DNA of 64,000 nt, taken from assembly GCF_003865095.1 (NCBI RefSeq), contig NZ_BHYK01000001.1:248001-312000 (forward strand), given 5' to 3'. Below the pieces are notes generated by a model. That model was given only the letters and a program-made list of their open reading frames with translations. It was not told the origin of the DNA and made no database searches. The position numbers and the translations under genes were made by a program. Each line of letters starts with the position of its first letter. The stretch's first letter is position 1. The DNA comes from Clostridium tagluense. GTDB lineage: Bacteria > Bacillota > Clostridia > Clostridiales > Clostridiaceae. Positions 47,554 through 56,881 of the stretch are shown here, in pieces.

Positions 47554-49029
47554 ATGAATTTTATTGATATAATTGAGAGTTATTGTAATACTAATAAAAT
47601 AGCTCATATCTATAAGAATAGCAACTTAACTTATAGAGAGTTAAAAACAAAATCTGATTCACTTGCTGTAAATATTATAGAGTTATTTGGAAAAGACAAA
47701 ACTCCAATAATAGTTTTTGGACATAAAGATCACTTAATGCTTATAAGTTTTTTAGCTTGTGTAAAAAGTGGACATGCATATATTCCAGTAGATAGCTCAA
47801 CTCCAAGTACAAGGCTTAAGGATATTTTATTTACTTCTGGTGCTAAACTAATTATAAACATATCAGATAATTTAATTGATATTCCTGCAGATACAATATT
47901 AAATAAGAATGAAATAGAAAAAAATGTATTACAATATAAAAATAAAATTCCAAATATTAGTTATAGAATTAAGGGGGAAGAGGTTTATTACATTATATAT
48001 ACTTCAGGAAGTACTGGTAAACCAAAGGGAGTACAGATAACCCAAAATTGTATTCAAAGTTTCATTGATTGGAGTATGGATTTAATTGATAAAAAAGATA
48101 AAATATTTATGAATCAAGCGCCTTTTTCTTTTGATTTATCTGTTATGGATACTTATTTATCATTGGTTTCTGGTTCAATACTATATAGTATTGATAAAGA
48201 GATGATAGCTAATTTACTTGAGCTTTTTATAAATTTCAAGTCTTCAGGAATTACAACTTGGGTTTCTACTCCTTCCTTTGCAGAAATGTGTTTGCAAAGT
48301 GAGCAATTTAATGAAAAATTATTACCTGAATTGAGGCAGTTGTTATTCTGTGGAGAAACACTTTCCAAGGAATGTGTAAAAAAATTATTGGAAAGATTTC
48401 CTAAGATTAAAATAATAAATTTCTATGGTCCAACAGAGGCAACAGTGGCAGTAACTGCAATTGAAATAAAACAAGAAATGCTTTTAAGTAAAGAAAGTCT
48501 TCCAGTTGGGTACGTAAAAAAAGACTGTGAAATAATCATAGAAGAAAATACAAATGAAATATTAATAGTAGGTGACAGTGTAAGCATAGGATATTTTGCT
48601 GATCCTATTTTAACAAAAAAAACCTTTTTTAAAAGAGAAATTTCAGATGTTGAAAAGAGGGGTTATAGGACAGGAGATACGGGGTATATTGATAATGGGC
48701 TACTATATTATGAGGGACGAATAGATAATCAAATTAAACTTAATGGTTATAGAGTGGAAATTGAAGACATCGAAAATAATATAAAAAAACTTCCTTTCAT
48801 AAAAAATGCCGTTGTAGTACCTATTAAGGAAAAAAATAAAATTAAATATTTGGCAACAGTTGTAGTGCTAAATGATAAGTTTGAAGGAAACATAATTATC
48901 TTAGTTAAAAATTCCTTGAAGAATTTATTGCCTTCATATATGATACCTCGCAAAGTAAAGGTAATAGAAGCTTTACCTATAAATAGAAATGGAAAAATCG
49001 ATAGAAAAAAGATAATGGAGGAATTTTAG
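47554..49029 (+). CDS. dltA: D-alanine--D-alanyl carrier protein ligase
   Basis: A 491-residue adenylation enzyme that activates D-Ala with ATP and loads it on the DltC pantetheine. Motifs: YTSGSTGKPKGVQ (A3, about 152-164), NFYGPTEATVAV, YRTGDTGY and the C-terminal NRNGKIDRK lysine. The frame is open 24 codons upstream, but MNFIDIIESY at 47554 fits the family and has GGAGGAAGGAAGG upstream. First gene of dltABCD-X, which adds D-Ala esters to teichoic acids and lowers surface charge. Confidence 0.95.
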   Translation: MNFIDIIESYCNTNKIAHIYKNSNLTYRELKTKSDSLAVNIIELFGKDKTPIIVFGHKDHLMLISFLACVKSGHAYIPVDSSTPSTRLKDILFTSGAKLIINISDNLIDIPADTILNKNEIEKNVLQYKNKIPNISYRIKGEEVYYIIYTSGSTGKPKGVQITQNCIQSFIDWSMDLIDKKDKIFMNQAPFSFDLSVMDTYLSLVSGSILYSIDKEMIANLLELFINFKSSGITTWVSTPSFAEMCLQSEQFNEKLLPELRQLLFCGETLSKECVKKLLERFPKIKIINFYGPTEATVAVTAIEIKQEMLLSKESLPVGYVKKDCEIIIEENTNEILIVGDSVSIGYFADPILTKKTFFKREISDVEKRGYRTGDTGYIDNGLLYYEGRIDNQIKLNGYRVEIEDIENNIKKLPFIKNAVVVPIKEKNKIKYLATVVVLNDKFEGNIIILVKNSLKNLLPSYMIPRKVKVIEALPINRNGKIDRKKIMEEF

Positions 49030-50175
49030 ATGCTTCCTTATGGAGATTTTTTGTATTTTTATTTAATGATTTTGGTACTGATTCCCGCAATTGTCGTTGG
49101 TTTGCTTGGTAAAAGGATAAAGTGGTATGGACTACCGGCGAGCTTATTTATGATTTATTTGATTTTTGGTAATTCAAGACAACAAGTTGAATATTTAATT
49201 GTATTTTTTGTAATGGAATTTTTATTAATTATAATTTATAGCTTTATGGTAAGAAAGTTTAAACAAAGATGGTTACTTTGGATTATAATAGTAATTGGTC
49301 TATCACCTTTAATATACTCAAAGTTCAGCAATATATTTATACACAAAGAGCTTGGGTTTTTAGGAATTTCTTATTTGACTTTCAAAGTTATTCAGATGCT
49401 AATACAAATTTTTGATGGGTATATAACCAAAATAAATATTTTTGATCTTGCTTATTTTATATTATTTTTCCCAACCTTAAGCTCTGGACCCGTGGATCGT
49501 TCAATTAGATTTATGGAGGAAAGCAATAAGGCTATTAAACCTAGACAATATGTTGAATATTTAGGTGATGGAATATTTAAAATTTTACAGGGCGTAGGAT
49601 ATAAATTCCTAATAGGATATTATATACAAAAATATTTCATTAATATAATCTCATTAAGACCACATACTTTATTAAATGCAATTAAATATATGTATTCTTA
49701 TAGCTTTTATTTGTTTTTTGATTTTGCCGGTTACAGTTTAATTGCAATAGGTGTAAGCTATATAATGGGAATAAAAACACCTGAAAACTTTAATCTTCCA
49801 TTTATAAGTAAGGATATAAAAGATTTTTGGAATAGGTGGCACATGAGCTTATCTTTTTGGTTTAGAGATTTTATTTATAATAGATTCGTAATGAGTGCCA
49901 TTAAGAAAAAGTGGTTCAAGAGTAGATATACAGCTTCATATATTGGTTTCATGATAAACATGATAACCATGGGACTATGGCATGGAATTCAGTTGAATTA
50001 TGTCGTTTACGGTGCCTTTCATGGGGTTTTGCTCATAGTTACAGATTATTTTCAGAGAAAAGTACTCTACAAAAAAATCAAAGGAAAGGTTTATTTTAAA
50101 ATTGCTTCAACTGTTGTAACCTTTAATTTGATATGTTTTAGTTTTTTAATATTTTCAGGATATTTATTTAAATAG
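49030..50175 (+). CDS. dltB: D-alanyl transfer MBOAT acyltransferase
   Basis: A 381-residue multi-pass membrane protein of the MBOAT family moving D-Ala from DltC across the membrane. About 11 hydrophobic segments. Family motifs: LSSGPVDRS, FWNRWHMSLSFWFRDFIY and the invariant active-site His in MGLWHGIQLNYVVYGAFHG. It starts directly after the dltA stop. Confidence 0.96.
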   Translation: MLPYGDFLYFYLMILVLIPAIVVGLLGKRIKWYGLPASLFMIYLIFGNSRQQVEYLIVFFVMEFLLIIIYSFMVRKFKQRWLLWIIIVIGLSPLIYSKFSNIFIHKELGFLGISYLTFKVIQMLIQIFDGYITKINIFDLAYFILFFPTLSSGPVDRSIRFMEESNKAIKPRQYVEYLGDGIFKILQGVGYKFLIGYYIQKYFINIISLRPHTLLNAIKYMYSYSFYLFFDFAGYSLIAIGVSYIMGIKTPENFNLPFISKDIKDFWNRWHMSLSFWFRDFIYNRFVMSAIKKKWFKSRYTASYIGFMINMITMGLWHGIQLNYVVYGAFHGVLLIVTDYFQRKVLYKKIKGKVYFKIASTVVTFNLICFSFLIFSGYLFK

Positions 50176-50189
50176 AAGGAGGCATTTAT

Positions 50190-50429
50190 ATGCAAGAATT
50201 AGTTTTTAATATATTAGAAGAAATTACTGGGGAGGATTTACATGAAGAAGGTGATGTGAATTTATTTGACAGCGGAAGATTGGATTCATTAGGAGTTATT
50301 GAACTGATTGTAGCAGTAGAGGAAAAAACTAATATCATACTTGACCCTGCTGTTGTTGAAAGAAAAGATATAGAAACACCAAACAAAATTACTGAGTATC
50401 TTCAAACCCTCTCTAAAAGTAGAATATAA
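50190..50429 (+). CDS. dltC: D-alanyl carrier protein
   Basis: A 79-residue acyl-carrier protein, acidic and helical. The phosphopantetheine attachment Ser is S33 in the RLDSLGVIEL motif. AGGAGGC ribosome site. Its stop codon overlaps the dltD start (TAATG). Confidence 0.96.
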   Translation: MQELVFNILEEITGEDLHEEGDVNLFDSGRLDSLGVIELIVAVEEKTNIILDPAVVERKDIETPNKITEYLQTLSKSRI

Positions 50430-51628
50430 TGAAAAAGGTCATAGCTTTTGTTTGCTCTATTGTTATTAGTATTGGTTTTTTATTTTATTATCAAAACTAT
50501 TATGAAGGTATTATTTCAAAAAAATATTATGACAAGTTTGGAGAAAATTTAACTGCTAATAAATTTAAAGGTGTAATGCTTCAAAAAATGGGAGCAAGAG
50601 AAGGCGATAATCTTTTGATGTTTGGTTCCTCTGAATTTGTAGCTAGCAATGGGTATTCTACTCATCCCTTTAAATTTTTTAATGGCAAAAAAGATGGTTT
50701 CCAAATCAATCTTATAGGAACATCAGGTTATAAATGTTTAGTGCATGTTGCTGATTTTGGAGCACTTGGTAAGAATTTAAAAGGACAAAAGGTTGTTTTT
50801 GTGCTCTCCCCTCAATGGTTTACAAAGGCAGGTATTGATGAAAATACTTTCGAAGCTAATTCTTCTGAGCTGCAGGTATATGGTTTTTTGTTTAATAATG
50901 ATATAAGTTTAACTACAAAAGAAGAGTTCGCAAAAAGAATAATATCAATTACTTCAAAAAAACCTAATAAAGATTTTCAGATTATGAGGACATATTGCAC
51001 TCTTTATGGTAATAAGGACTTAATAAGTACAACTAATAGATATTTAATGACACCATATTATTGGATAAAATATGAGCTGTTAACATTAAAGGATGATATA
51101 AATAGCAATAAATATCTTAAGTCTAATCCTGAACTTGTAAAATATCAACAACCACAGCATACAAATATTAATTGGAATGATGAATTAAAAAAAGCTGTGG
51201 AAACTGCTAAACCAAAGTCAAATAATAATAAATTTGGCATGGAAAATCATATCTATAATTCCAGAATTAAAGGAACCTTTGAAAAACAAAAGGGATCAAT
51301 GAAAAAAGATACCTATAAGGTATCTCCAGAATATGAGGATTTTAAATTACTGTTAGATGTTTGCAAGGAACAAGGAATTAAACCATTAATTTTAAATATA
51401 CCTGTAAACGGCAAATGGTATGATTATGCCGGTTTTAATAAAAGTGATAGGCAAGCTTATTATAAAAAGATAGATAATATGGTTAATTCTTATGACTTTG
51501 AAGTTGCTGATTTTTCAATGCATGAAAATGAAAATTATTTTTTAAAAGATGCTTCCCATTTAGGATGGAAAGGTTGGGTGTATGTTAATGAAGCCATTGA
51601 TAAATATTATAATGAAATTAAAAAATAA
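50429..51628 (+). CDS. dltD: D-alanyl-lipoteichoic acid transfer protein
   Basis: A 399-residue protein with one N-terminal membrane anchor (about 3-21) and an extracellular SGNH-like hydrolase domain. Catalytic Ser in LMFGSSEFVASN (about 70) and Asp-His in KDASHLGWKGW near the C-terminus are intact. It works with DltB outside the membrane to place D-Ala on teichoic acid. Its last 17 bases overlap the start of the DltX-like gene in another frame. Confidence 0.95.
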   Translation: MKKVIAFVCSIVISIGFLFYYQNYYEGIISKKYYDKFGENLTANKFKGVMLQKMGAREGDNLLMFGSSEFVASNGYSTHPFKFFNGKKDGFQINLIGTSGYKCLVHVADFGALGKNLKGQKVVFVLSPQWFTKAGIDENTFEANSSELQVYGFLFNNDISLTTKEEFAKRIISITSKKPNKDFQIMRTYCTLYGNKDLISTTNRYLMTPYYWIKYELLTLKDDINSNKYLKSNPELVKYQQPQHTNINWNDELKKAVETAKPKSNNNKFGMENHIYNSRIKGTFEKQKGSMKKDTYKVSPEYEDFKLLLDVCKEQGIKPLILNIPVNGKWYDYAGFNKSDRQAYYKKIDNMVNSYDFEVADFSMHENENYFLKDASHLGWKGWVYVNEAIDKYYNEIKK

Positions 51629-51734
51629 TATAATTTTTATAATAGCTATTTATACAATTGCCATCTTAGGTTGCGGTTATATTTTTTTATTTCAGCCTGA
51701 TGCAAAAGTTACTTATATTTATAATCAGTTTTAA
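51612..51734 (+). CDS. dltX: DltX-like microprotein
   Basis: A 40-residue single-pass membrane peptide encoded in a frame overlapping the dltD end by 17 bases. It has a basic start (MKLKNN), one hydrophobic segment (about residues 7-27) and ends with VTYIYNQF. The C-terminal Tyr-Ile-Tyr-Asn-x-Phe pattern resembles the end of DltX proteins (FIYNEF-like), which are needed for D-Ala transfer in Bacillus and streptococci. There dltX lies before dltA; here it is the last gene. It has no own strong ribosome site, so coupling to dltD is likely. A terminator follows at 51787-51817. Confidence 0.75.
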   Translation: MKLKNNIIFIIAIYTIAILGCGYIFLFQPDAKVTYIYNQF

Positions 51735-51786
51735 TTCTAGTGTGTGGTCCTTGATATTTCAAGAATGATATTCATTAATCAACAAG

Positions 51787-51817
51787 AAAGCACGTAAAAA
51801 TTCTTACGTGCTTTTTT
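51787..51817 (+). terminator. Terminator of the dlt operon
   Basis: Inverted repeat AAAGCACGTAA with TTACGTGCTTT, 6-base loop, followed by T residues. It lies after the DltX-like gene, supporting that gene as part of the operon. Confidence 0.9.
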
Positions 51818-51941
51818 GTTGGTTTAAATATGGTGATGTGATTGTAAATTTAAGCTTATTTTCGATATATTCATTTAAATCTGTAACACTTTTCATTAAA
51901 TATCATAAGATAGTACTATAAGAAATTTTAGGAGGGGGAAT

Positions 51942-53213
51942 TTGCAAATCCTAAAGATAGGCTCAAGAGGAACCGAGGTAATGGAAATACAAGCACTACT
52001 TAATAAATTAGGTTACAGTGTGGACGGAATAGATGGAATTTATGGACCTAAAACTGCAGCAGCAGTATCGATGTTCCAAAGATATTTTGGGCTATCACCT
52101 ACCGGAGTAGTAAATGACGACACTTATAAACTCATGAATAGATTTTTAATGGGTTATGATACCTACAGAATTAGACCCGGAGATACACTATATCTTATAG
52201 CAAGGAGGTATTACACTACACCTCTAAGTATAATTACTGCTAATCCTCAAATAAATCCTAATAATCTGAAAGTTGGAAGTGAGATTATAGTTCCTTATTC
52301 ATTGGAGGTTGTTTATACAAATATTGACTACACTTATGATATTATGAAAAAAGATTTAGAAGGACTAAAGGCTAGGTACCCATTTATTGAAGTTGCCAGT
52401 GCAGGCAAGAGTGAGCTAGGAAAAGAACTTTATTATGTAAAACTGGGGAACGGACCTAATAAAGTTTTTTATAATGGGTCTCATCATGCTATTGAATGGA
52501 TAACTACTGTACTTTTAATGAAGTTTATTGAAAATTTTTCTAAAGCCTATGCTACAGGACAAAATTTAGAGGGGTACGATGTCCAGGATATATGGAATAA
52601 GAGCAGTATATATGTGATGCCTATGGTGAATCCAGATGGCGTTGATTTAGTGCTTAATGGGCTAGATAGGAGTAATCCATACTACAATGATTTAATTAAG
52701 TGGAATAATGGAAGTACGGATTTTTCTAAAACTTGGAGCGCAAATATAAGGGGGGTAGACCTTAATCATAATTATGATGCTCTATGGTTAGAGTCAAAGG
52801 AGGCAGAAAAAAGCTATGGGGTGTATGGACCAGGGCCTACAAGATATTCAGGTACGTCGCCAGAATCAGAATCGGAGTCTAAAGCTCTAGCGAATTTTAC
52901 AAGAAAAAATAATTTTAGATTAGTAATAGCCTATCACAGTCAAGGGGAAGTGATATACTGGGATTTTCAAAATTTGGCGAGGCTTGAAGCTAGAAAAATA
53001 GGGGAAACATTTTCAAAATTAAGTGGTTATGAACTCGCGGAAACTTATGGAATTACAAGTTTTGCAGGATATAAGGATTGGTTTATAGATAAATATAGAA
53101 AACCTGGATATACCATTGAGGTTGGACTTGGAGAAAATCCTCTTCCAATAAGTCAATTTAATAAAATTTATAAAGACAATATCAAAGTCTTATTAGAAGG
53201 AGCATTGGTTTAA
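51942..53213 (+). CDS. M14 peptidoglycan peptidase with PG-binding and LysM domains
   Basis: A 423-residue protein: peptidoglycan-binding domain (about 3-68, IGSRGTEVMEIQALLNKLGY), LysM (about 74-122, YRIRPGDTLYLIARRYYTTP), then an M14 zinc carboxypeptidase domain with the HxxE motif in SHHAIEW, the third ligand in AYHSQG and the catalytic Glu in YTIEVGLG. The layout resembles gamma-D-glutamyl-diamino-acid endopeptidase I of sporulating bacilli. There is no signal peptide. It starts TTG at 51942 behind AGGAGGGGG. It may act on spore cortex or recycle wall peptides inside the mother cell. Confidence 0.9.
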   Translation: MQILKIGSRGTEVMEIQALLNKLGYSVDGIDGIYGPKTAAAVSMFQRYFGLSPTGVVNDDTYKLMNRFLMGYDTYRIRPGDTLYLIARRYYTTPLSIITANPQINPNNLKVGSEIIVPYSLEVVYTNIDYTYDIMKKDLEGLKARYPFIEVASAGKSELGKELYYVKLGNGPNKVFYNGSHHAIEWITTVLLMKFIENFSKAYATGQNLEGYDVQDIWNKSSIYVMPMVNPDGVDLVLNGLDRSNPYYNDLIKWNNGSTDFSKTWSANIRGVDLNHNYDALWLESKEAEKSYGVYGPGPTRYSGTSPESESESKALANFTRKNNFRLVIAYHSQGEVIYWDFQNLARLEARKIGETFSKLSGYELAETYGITSFAGYKDWFIDKYRKPGYTIEVGLGENPLPISQFNKIYKDNIKVLLEGALV

Positions 53214-53240
53214 CTTTTATAAATGCTAAAAGGCATGAAA

Positions 53241-53473
53241 TTTTTTCTTAGATTATGCTATAAGGTCAAGTATATATTGCTAAAATGCTTTCACTTCGCC
53301 AAGTAATTCTAAAATTTATTTTATCTGCATCTGCTAAAAAAAGCAAACTCGCTGTCGCTCAAACATGCTTTTTTCTTAACGCAGCTACAAATAAAATGAA
53401 TTTTGAATTACTAAGGCTTATTCAAATGCATTCTGCGCAATATATACTTTTGTTAGCATAATCTGAGAAAAAA
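53241..53473. repeat. Large imperfect palindrome (hairpin element 1)
   Basis: A stretch of about 233 bases folds on itself. The outer arms 53241-53260 and 53454-53473 match 19 of 20; the middle arms are about 70 percent alike by eye; the inner arms are AAAAAAAGCA (53336-53345) with TGCTTTTTT (53366-53374). The loop holds ACTCGCTGTCGCTC. No coding potential. It looks like a MITE-like or structured non-coding repeat in the 617-base gap between convergent genes. Confidence 0.75.
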
Positions 53474-53585
53474 TACCAATACATATTATTTTTCATAGTA
53501 AAAAACCCTAAGGTTCACTAAATAAACTAAGAGTCTGTAACTTATTATATATTTTTGATGGCTGTTAAAATAGTAATATATTGGG

Positions 53586-53828
53586 AAGTATGAAATTTAT
53601 CCGTAGTGAATTGCAATAAGAAGCGAAGAAACATTGAAATTCCATTTAAAAATTCTTCTTTTGCGATATAAAATTTCCGTAAGCCTGTCAGGACGACAGG
53701 CTAGCGAACCTGAGCCAGGATGGCGAATGTGAGCGATAGGAAATTTTATATGGCAAAAGATTAGAATTTTAAATGGAATTTCCAGTTTCGAGCTCGTTTG
53801 CAAGGCACGCAGGATAAATTTCATACTT
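53586..53828. repeat. Large imperfect palindrome (hairpin element 2)
   Basis: About 243 bases. The outer arms 53586-53602 and 53812-53828 are a perfect 17 bp repeat; the middle arms (about 53634-53678 with 53739-53785) match with few gaps; inner small hairpins AGCCTGTC / GACAGGCT (53682-53702) and CCTG / CAGG follow. The centre is G/C-rich, unlike the surroundings. It ends three bases before the ABC-F stop. Same plan as element 1 but different sequence. A short open frame inside is not credible. Confidence 0.78.
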
Positions 53829-53830
53829 TT

Positions 53831-55765
53831 TTATTCTGAGTCATCTAAAAAGGCTTCCCAAGCTGCATAAAGATCTTGAAGTTCCTTTTTAACATTTGAA
53901 AGTTGATTATTTACGTCAGAACTTCGAGTAGGGTTTGAATAAACCTCTTCAAGGCATAAATCGTTATTCAATTTTTCCGATTCTTGTTCCAATGAGGAAA
54001 TTTTATCTTCCAGGTCTTTTAGGTCCGTTTTCTTTTGTTTTTCTAACTTTGACTCTTCTCTTTTCTTCTTTTTATCAAAATTAATTTGAGTTTTTGACAT
54101 CCCGGCCTGGGCTTCTTCCACTTGGAACCTAAGAGGGTTTTTCTTTTTTTCTATATAATAATTATAATTACCTAAATACTCTTTGAGGCCATCTTGATTT
54201 AATTCAAGTATTTTAGTAATTACCTTGTTTAAGAAATATCTATCATGAGATATTACAATAACTGTGCCGTCATATCCTAGGATTGAGTCTTCTAAGGCTT
54301 CACGGGACATAATATCCAAGTGATTTGTTGGTTCATCTAATAGTAAGAAATTGGATTTAGATAGCATGATTTTCAGAAGATTAATCCTACATCTTTCTCC
54401 ACCACTTAATGCGGATATACTTTTAAATACATCTTCTCCTATGAATAAAAATGCAGCCAGGGCACTGCGCACTTCTGTGGTAGTAAGTTTAGGGAATTCA
54501 TCCCAAACCTCGTCTATTATAGTTTTTCCATCATTCAAATTTGATTGTTCTTGGTCATAATATCCTACAAAAATATTTTTTCCTAATATTTTTATGCCTG
54601 TATCACTGGCCATTTTATCCATAATAATTTTAAAAAGAGTGGTTTTACCGCGACCATTTTCACCAATAAGAGCAATCTTATCTGATCTTTTCATATCTAA
54701 ATTTAAATTCTGGAACAAAAGATTATCTCCAAATGATTTTGATAAATTTTCTATATGCAGAACGTCATTTCCACTTTTAATTTCTGTTTCGAAATTCATC
54801 CTGGTTTCTTTAGGATCCCTATCGGGTAGATCAATCTTTTCCATTTTGTTTAAAGATTTTTGTCTGCTGTCTGCAGCTCTTACACTTTTTTCTCTATTAA
54901 AGGATCTATACTTAGTTATAATATCCTCTTGCCTTTTTATTTCTGATTGCTGCAAATTGTAGGCTTTTAACTGAATCTCATAATTTTTCTTCTTTAAGTC
55001 AATAAAAGTTGTATAGTTCCCATTATAACAATCTACATGACCGTTAAGCAGTTCAAAGGTTTTATTAGAAATAGCATCTAAAAAGAATCTATCATGGGAT
55101 ATTATAAACATAGTTCCTTTATAGGATTTCAAATAATCTTCTAACCATTCTATTGCATCTAAGTCTAGGTGGTTAGTAGGTTCATCCAATAAAAGTACAT
55201 CTGGATTTTTAAGTAATAACTTGCATAGTGCAACTCTAGTTTTTTGACCACCGCTTAATATGTTAATTGGCTTATTGTAATCTTCTTCCATAAAGCCAAG
55301 TCCTTTAAGAACCCTACTAATTTCTCCTTTATAGGTGTATCCTCCGCGATTATTGTAAAGGTCATAGGTTAATGTATACTCTTTTATTATTCTGTTAGTG
55401 TATTCTTCTTTTGAAGCATCATAAGGTTCATTCATTTTTGATTCTAAATCTTTAAGGTTTTTTTCTAAGGCTAATAGATTATCGAATACTAAAAGTGTTT
55501 CTTCGTATATAGTATTATTGGAATTTAATCTTAAATCCTGAGATAGATAACCAATTCTTTTGTTTTTATCTATAAATAGCTCACCATTATCAGAATCCAA
55601 TTGATTTGTAAGTATTTTGAAAAGTGTAGATTTACCAGCTCCATTAGCACCAATAAAACCGACCTTTTCACCTTCATTTATACTAAAAGTTATTTTGTCT
55701 AAAATAACATCTATACCATAACTTTTGTGAATATCTTTGCAACTTAGAACTATTATTATGTTCAC
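53831..55765 (-). CDS. ABC-F family ATPase
   Basis: A 644-residue soluble protein with two ABC ATPase domains (Walker A GANGAGKST and GENGRGKTT; signatures LSGGQKTR and LSGGERCR; Walker B LLLDEPTNHLD twice), a central linker of charged helices (about 240-320) and a coiled-coil C-terminal tail (about 555-640). There are no membrane segments. ABC-F proteins act on ribosomes as translation factors or, in some, antibiotic protection. The start is GTG 55765, close to a GGAAGG site. The exact subgroup (Uup/YdiF-like is likely) cannot be fixed. Confidence 0.92.
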   Translation of the reverse strand: MNIIIVLSCKDIHKSYGIDVILDKITFSINEGEKVGFIGANGAGKSTLFKILTNQLDSDNGELFIDKNKRIGYLSQDLRLNSNNTIYEETLLVFDNLLALEKNLKDLESKMNEPYDASKEEYTNRIIKEYTLTYDLYNNRGGYTYKGEISRVLKGLGFMEEDYNKPINILSGGQKTRVALCKLLLKNPDVLLLDEPTNHLDLDAIEWLEDYLKSYKGTMFIISHDRFFLDAISNKTFELLNGHVDCYNGNYTTFIDLKKKNYEIQLKAYNLQQSEIKRQEDIITKYRSFNREKSVRAADSRQKSLNKMEKIDLPDRDPKETRMNFETEIKSGNDVLHIENLSKSFGDNLLFQNLNLDMKRSDKIALIGENGRGKTTLFKIIMDKMASDTGIKILGKNIFVGYYDQEQSNLNDGKTIIDEVWDEFPKLTTTEVRSALAAFLFIGEDVFKSISALSGGERCRINLLKIMLSKSNFLLLDEPTNHLDIMSREALEDSILGYDGTVIVISHDRYFLNKVITKILELNQDGLKEYLGNYNYYIEKKKNPLRFQVEEAQAGMSKTQINFDKKKKREESKLEKQKKTDLKDLEDKISSLEQESEKLNNDLCLEEVYSNPTRSSDVNNQLSNVKKELQDLYAAWEAFLDDSE

Positions 55766-56016
55766 CTTCCTACTCTGTAGTATTAAAATATTATTACAAT
55801 AATAAAATGCAATGTTATTTGAAGCAATTAATGTAGTTGAATTGCTAAAAATATGAGACTCTACTAATTATAAATAACAATTAAAGTTCATTCATATATT
55901 ATTGTACTATTTATATTGAAACTTTTGTAGTGAAAAACAAATATATGTGGATTAATTTTAAAAAACAGTGTAGAAAGGAAGTAAAATGGGGAAAATACAA
56001 TAAGAACTATTAAATT

Positions 56017-56045
56017 TGTAATAAAAAGTAGTGTTAACTTATAAT
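56017..56045 (+). promoter_or_regulatory. Sigma-A promoter of rex
   Basis: TTGTAA (56017-56022), 17 bases, TATAAT (56040-56045); leader of about 50 bases to the GTG at 56101. The rest of 55766-56016 holds nothing I recognise. Confidence 0.65.
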
Positions 56046-56100
56046 AGTGTGGTAAAATAAATAATATGAAATTTATGATGTTGGTGGAGGGATGTAAACT

Positions 56101-56739
56101 GTGGAAAGAAAAAAGAATATATCAATGGCAGTTATTAAAAGATTGCCTAAATACCATAGATACTTAAGAGAACTTTTAAAAAATGATGTAGATAGAATAT
56201 CCTCAAAAGAATTAGGGGAGAAAATTGGGTTTACAGCATCTCAAATTAGACAAGATTTGAATTGCTTCGGAGATTTTGGACAACAAGGGTACGGGTATAA
56301 CGTAAAAGAATTATTAAATGAAATCAGCGGAATACTAGGATTATCAAAAGAATATAAGATGATAATAGTAGGTGCAGGCAATATTGGGCAAGCTATTGCA
56401 AATTACACTAATTTTGAAAAGCTAGCATTTAACTTAGCGGGTATTTTTGATATTAATCCAAAGCTTATAGGCCTGAAAATTAGAGATGTTGAAGTAATAG
56501 ATATAGATGGATTAGTGGCGTTTTTAAAAGAAACACCCATAGACATTGGTGTAATCTGTGTGTCCAAAAACAATGCTCAAACAGTGGCTGATATGATGGT
56601 AACAAATGGGGTTAAGGGTATATGGAATTTCGCACCTGTAGATTTAGAGGTACCGGAAGAAATAATAGTAGAGAATGTCCATTTAAGTGAAAGTCTTTTA
56701 ACCCTCAGTTGTTTAATGAATGACAGGACATATCCATAA
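56101..56739 (+). CDS. rex: Redox-sensing transcriptional repressor Rex
   Basis: A 212-residue repressor that binds DNA when NADH is low and is released when the NADH/NAD+ ratio rises. The N-terminal winged helix (RLPKYHRYLRELL, SSKELGEKIGFTASQIRQDL, FGDFGQQGYGY) and the C-terminal Rossmann domain (IIVGAGNIGQAI, about 90) are complete. It starts GTG at 56101 behind GGAGGGATG. It is a single gene directly before the butyrate cluster, the classic clostridial arrangement, with matching operators downstream (56882, 61929, 61949). Confidence 0.97.
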   Translation: MERKKNISMAVIKRLPKYHRYLRELLKNDVDRISSKELGEKIGFTASQIRQDLNCFGDFGQQGYGYNVKELLNEISGILGLSKEYKMIIVGAGNIGQAIANYTNFEKLAFNLAGIFDINPKLIGLKIRDVEVIDIDGLVAFLKETPIDIGVICVSKNNAQTVADMMVTNGVKGIWNFAPVDLEVPEEIIVENVHLSESLLTLSCLMNDRTYP

Positions 56740-56775
56740 AATAGTGGTGGAACACTTATCATAATTAAAAGTTGG

Positions 56776-56810
56776 AAAACACTGTTTTTAAATAAAAAGG
56801 TGTTTTTTTT
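56776..56810 (+). terminator. Terminator after rex
   Basis: Imperfect stem AACACTGTTTTTA / TAAAAAGGTGTT, then a run of T. It separates rex from the crt promoter that begins at 56812. Confidence 0.65.
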
Positions 56811-56811
56811 G

Positions 56812-56840
56812 TTGAAATAAGTGCCGTAAAGAGATATAAT
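56812..56840 (+). promoter_or_regulatory. Sigma-A promoter of the butyryl-CoA operon
   Basis: TTGAAA (56812-56817), 17 bases, TATAAT (56835-56840). Transcription would start near 56847, upstream of the Rex operator at 56882. Confidence 0.72.
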
Positions 56841-56881
56841 GTGATTGGGGCAAAGTACCTCAACTATTTTTTCAATCTTAA

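Noticed and set aside
53597-53824. Minus-strand open frame of 75 codons between the M14 and ABC-F genes
   Set aside because: It lies entirely inside the second large palindrome, has no ribosome site, and its length follows from the hairpin sequence.
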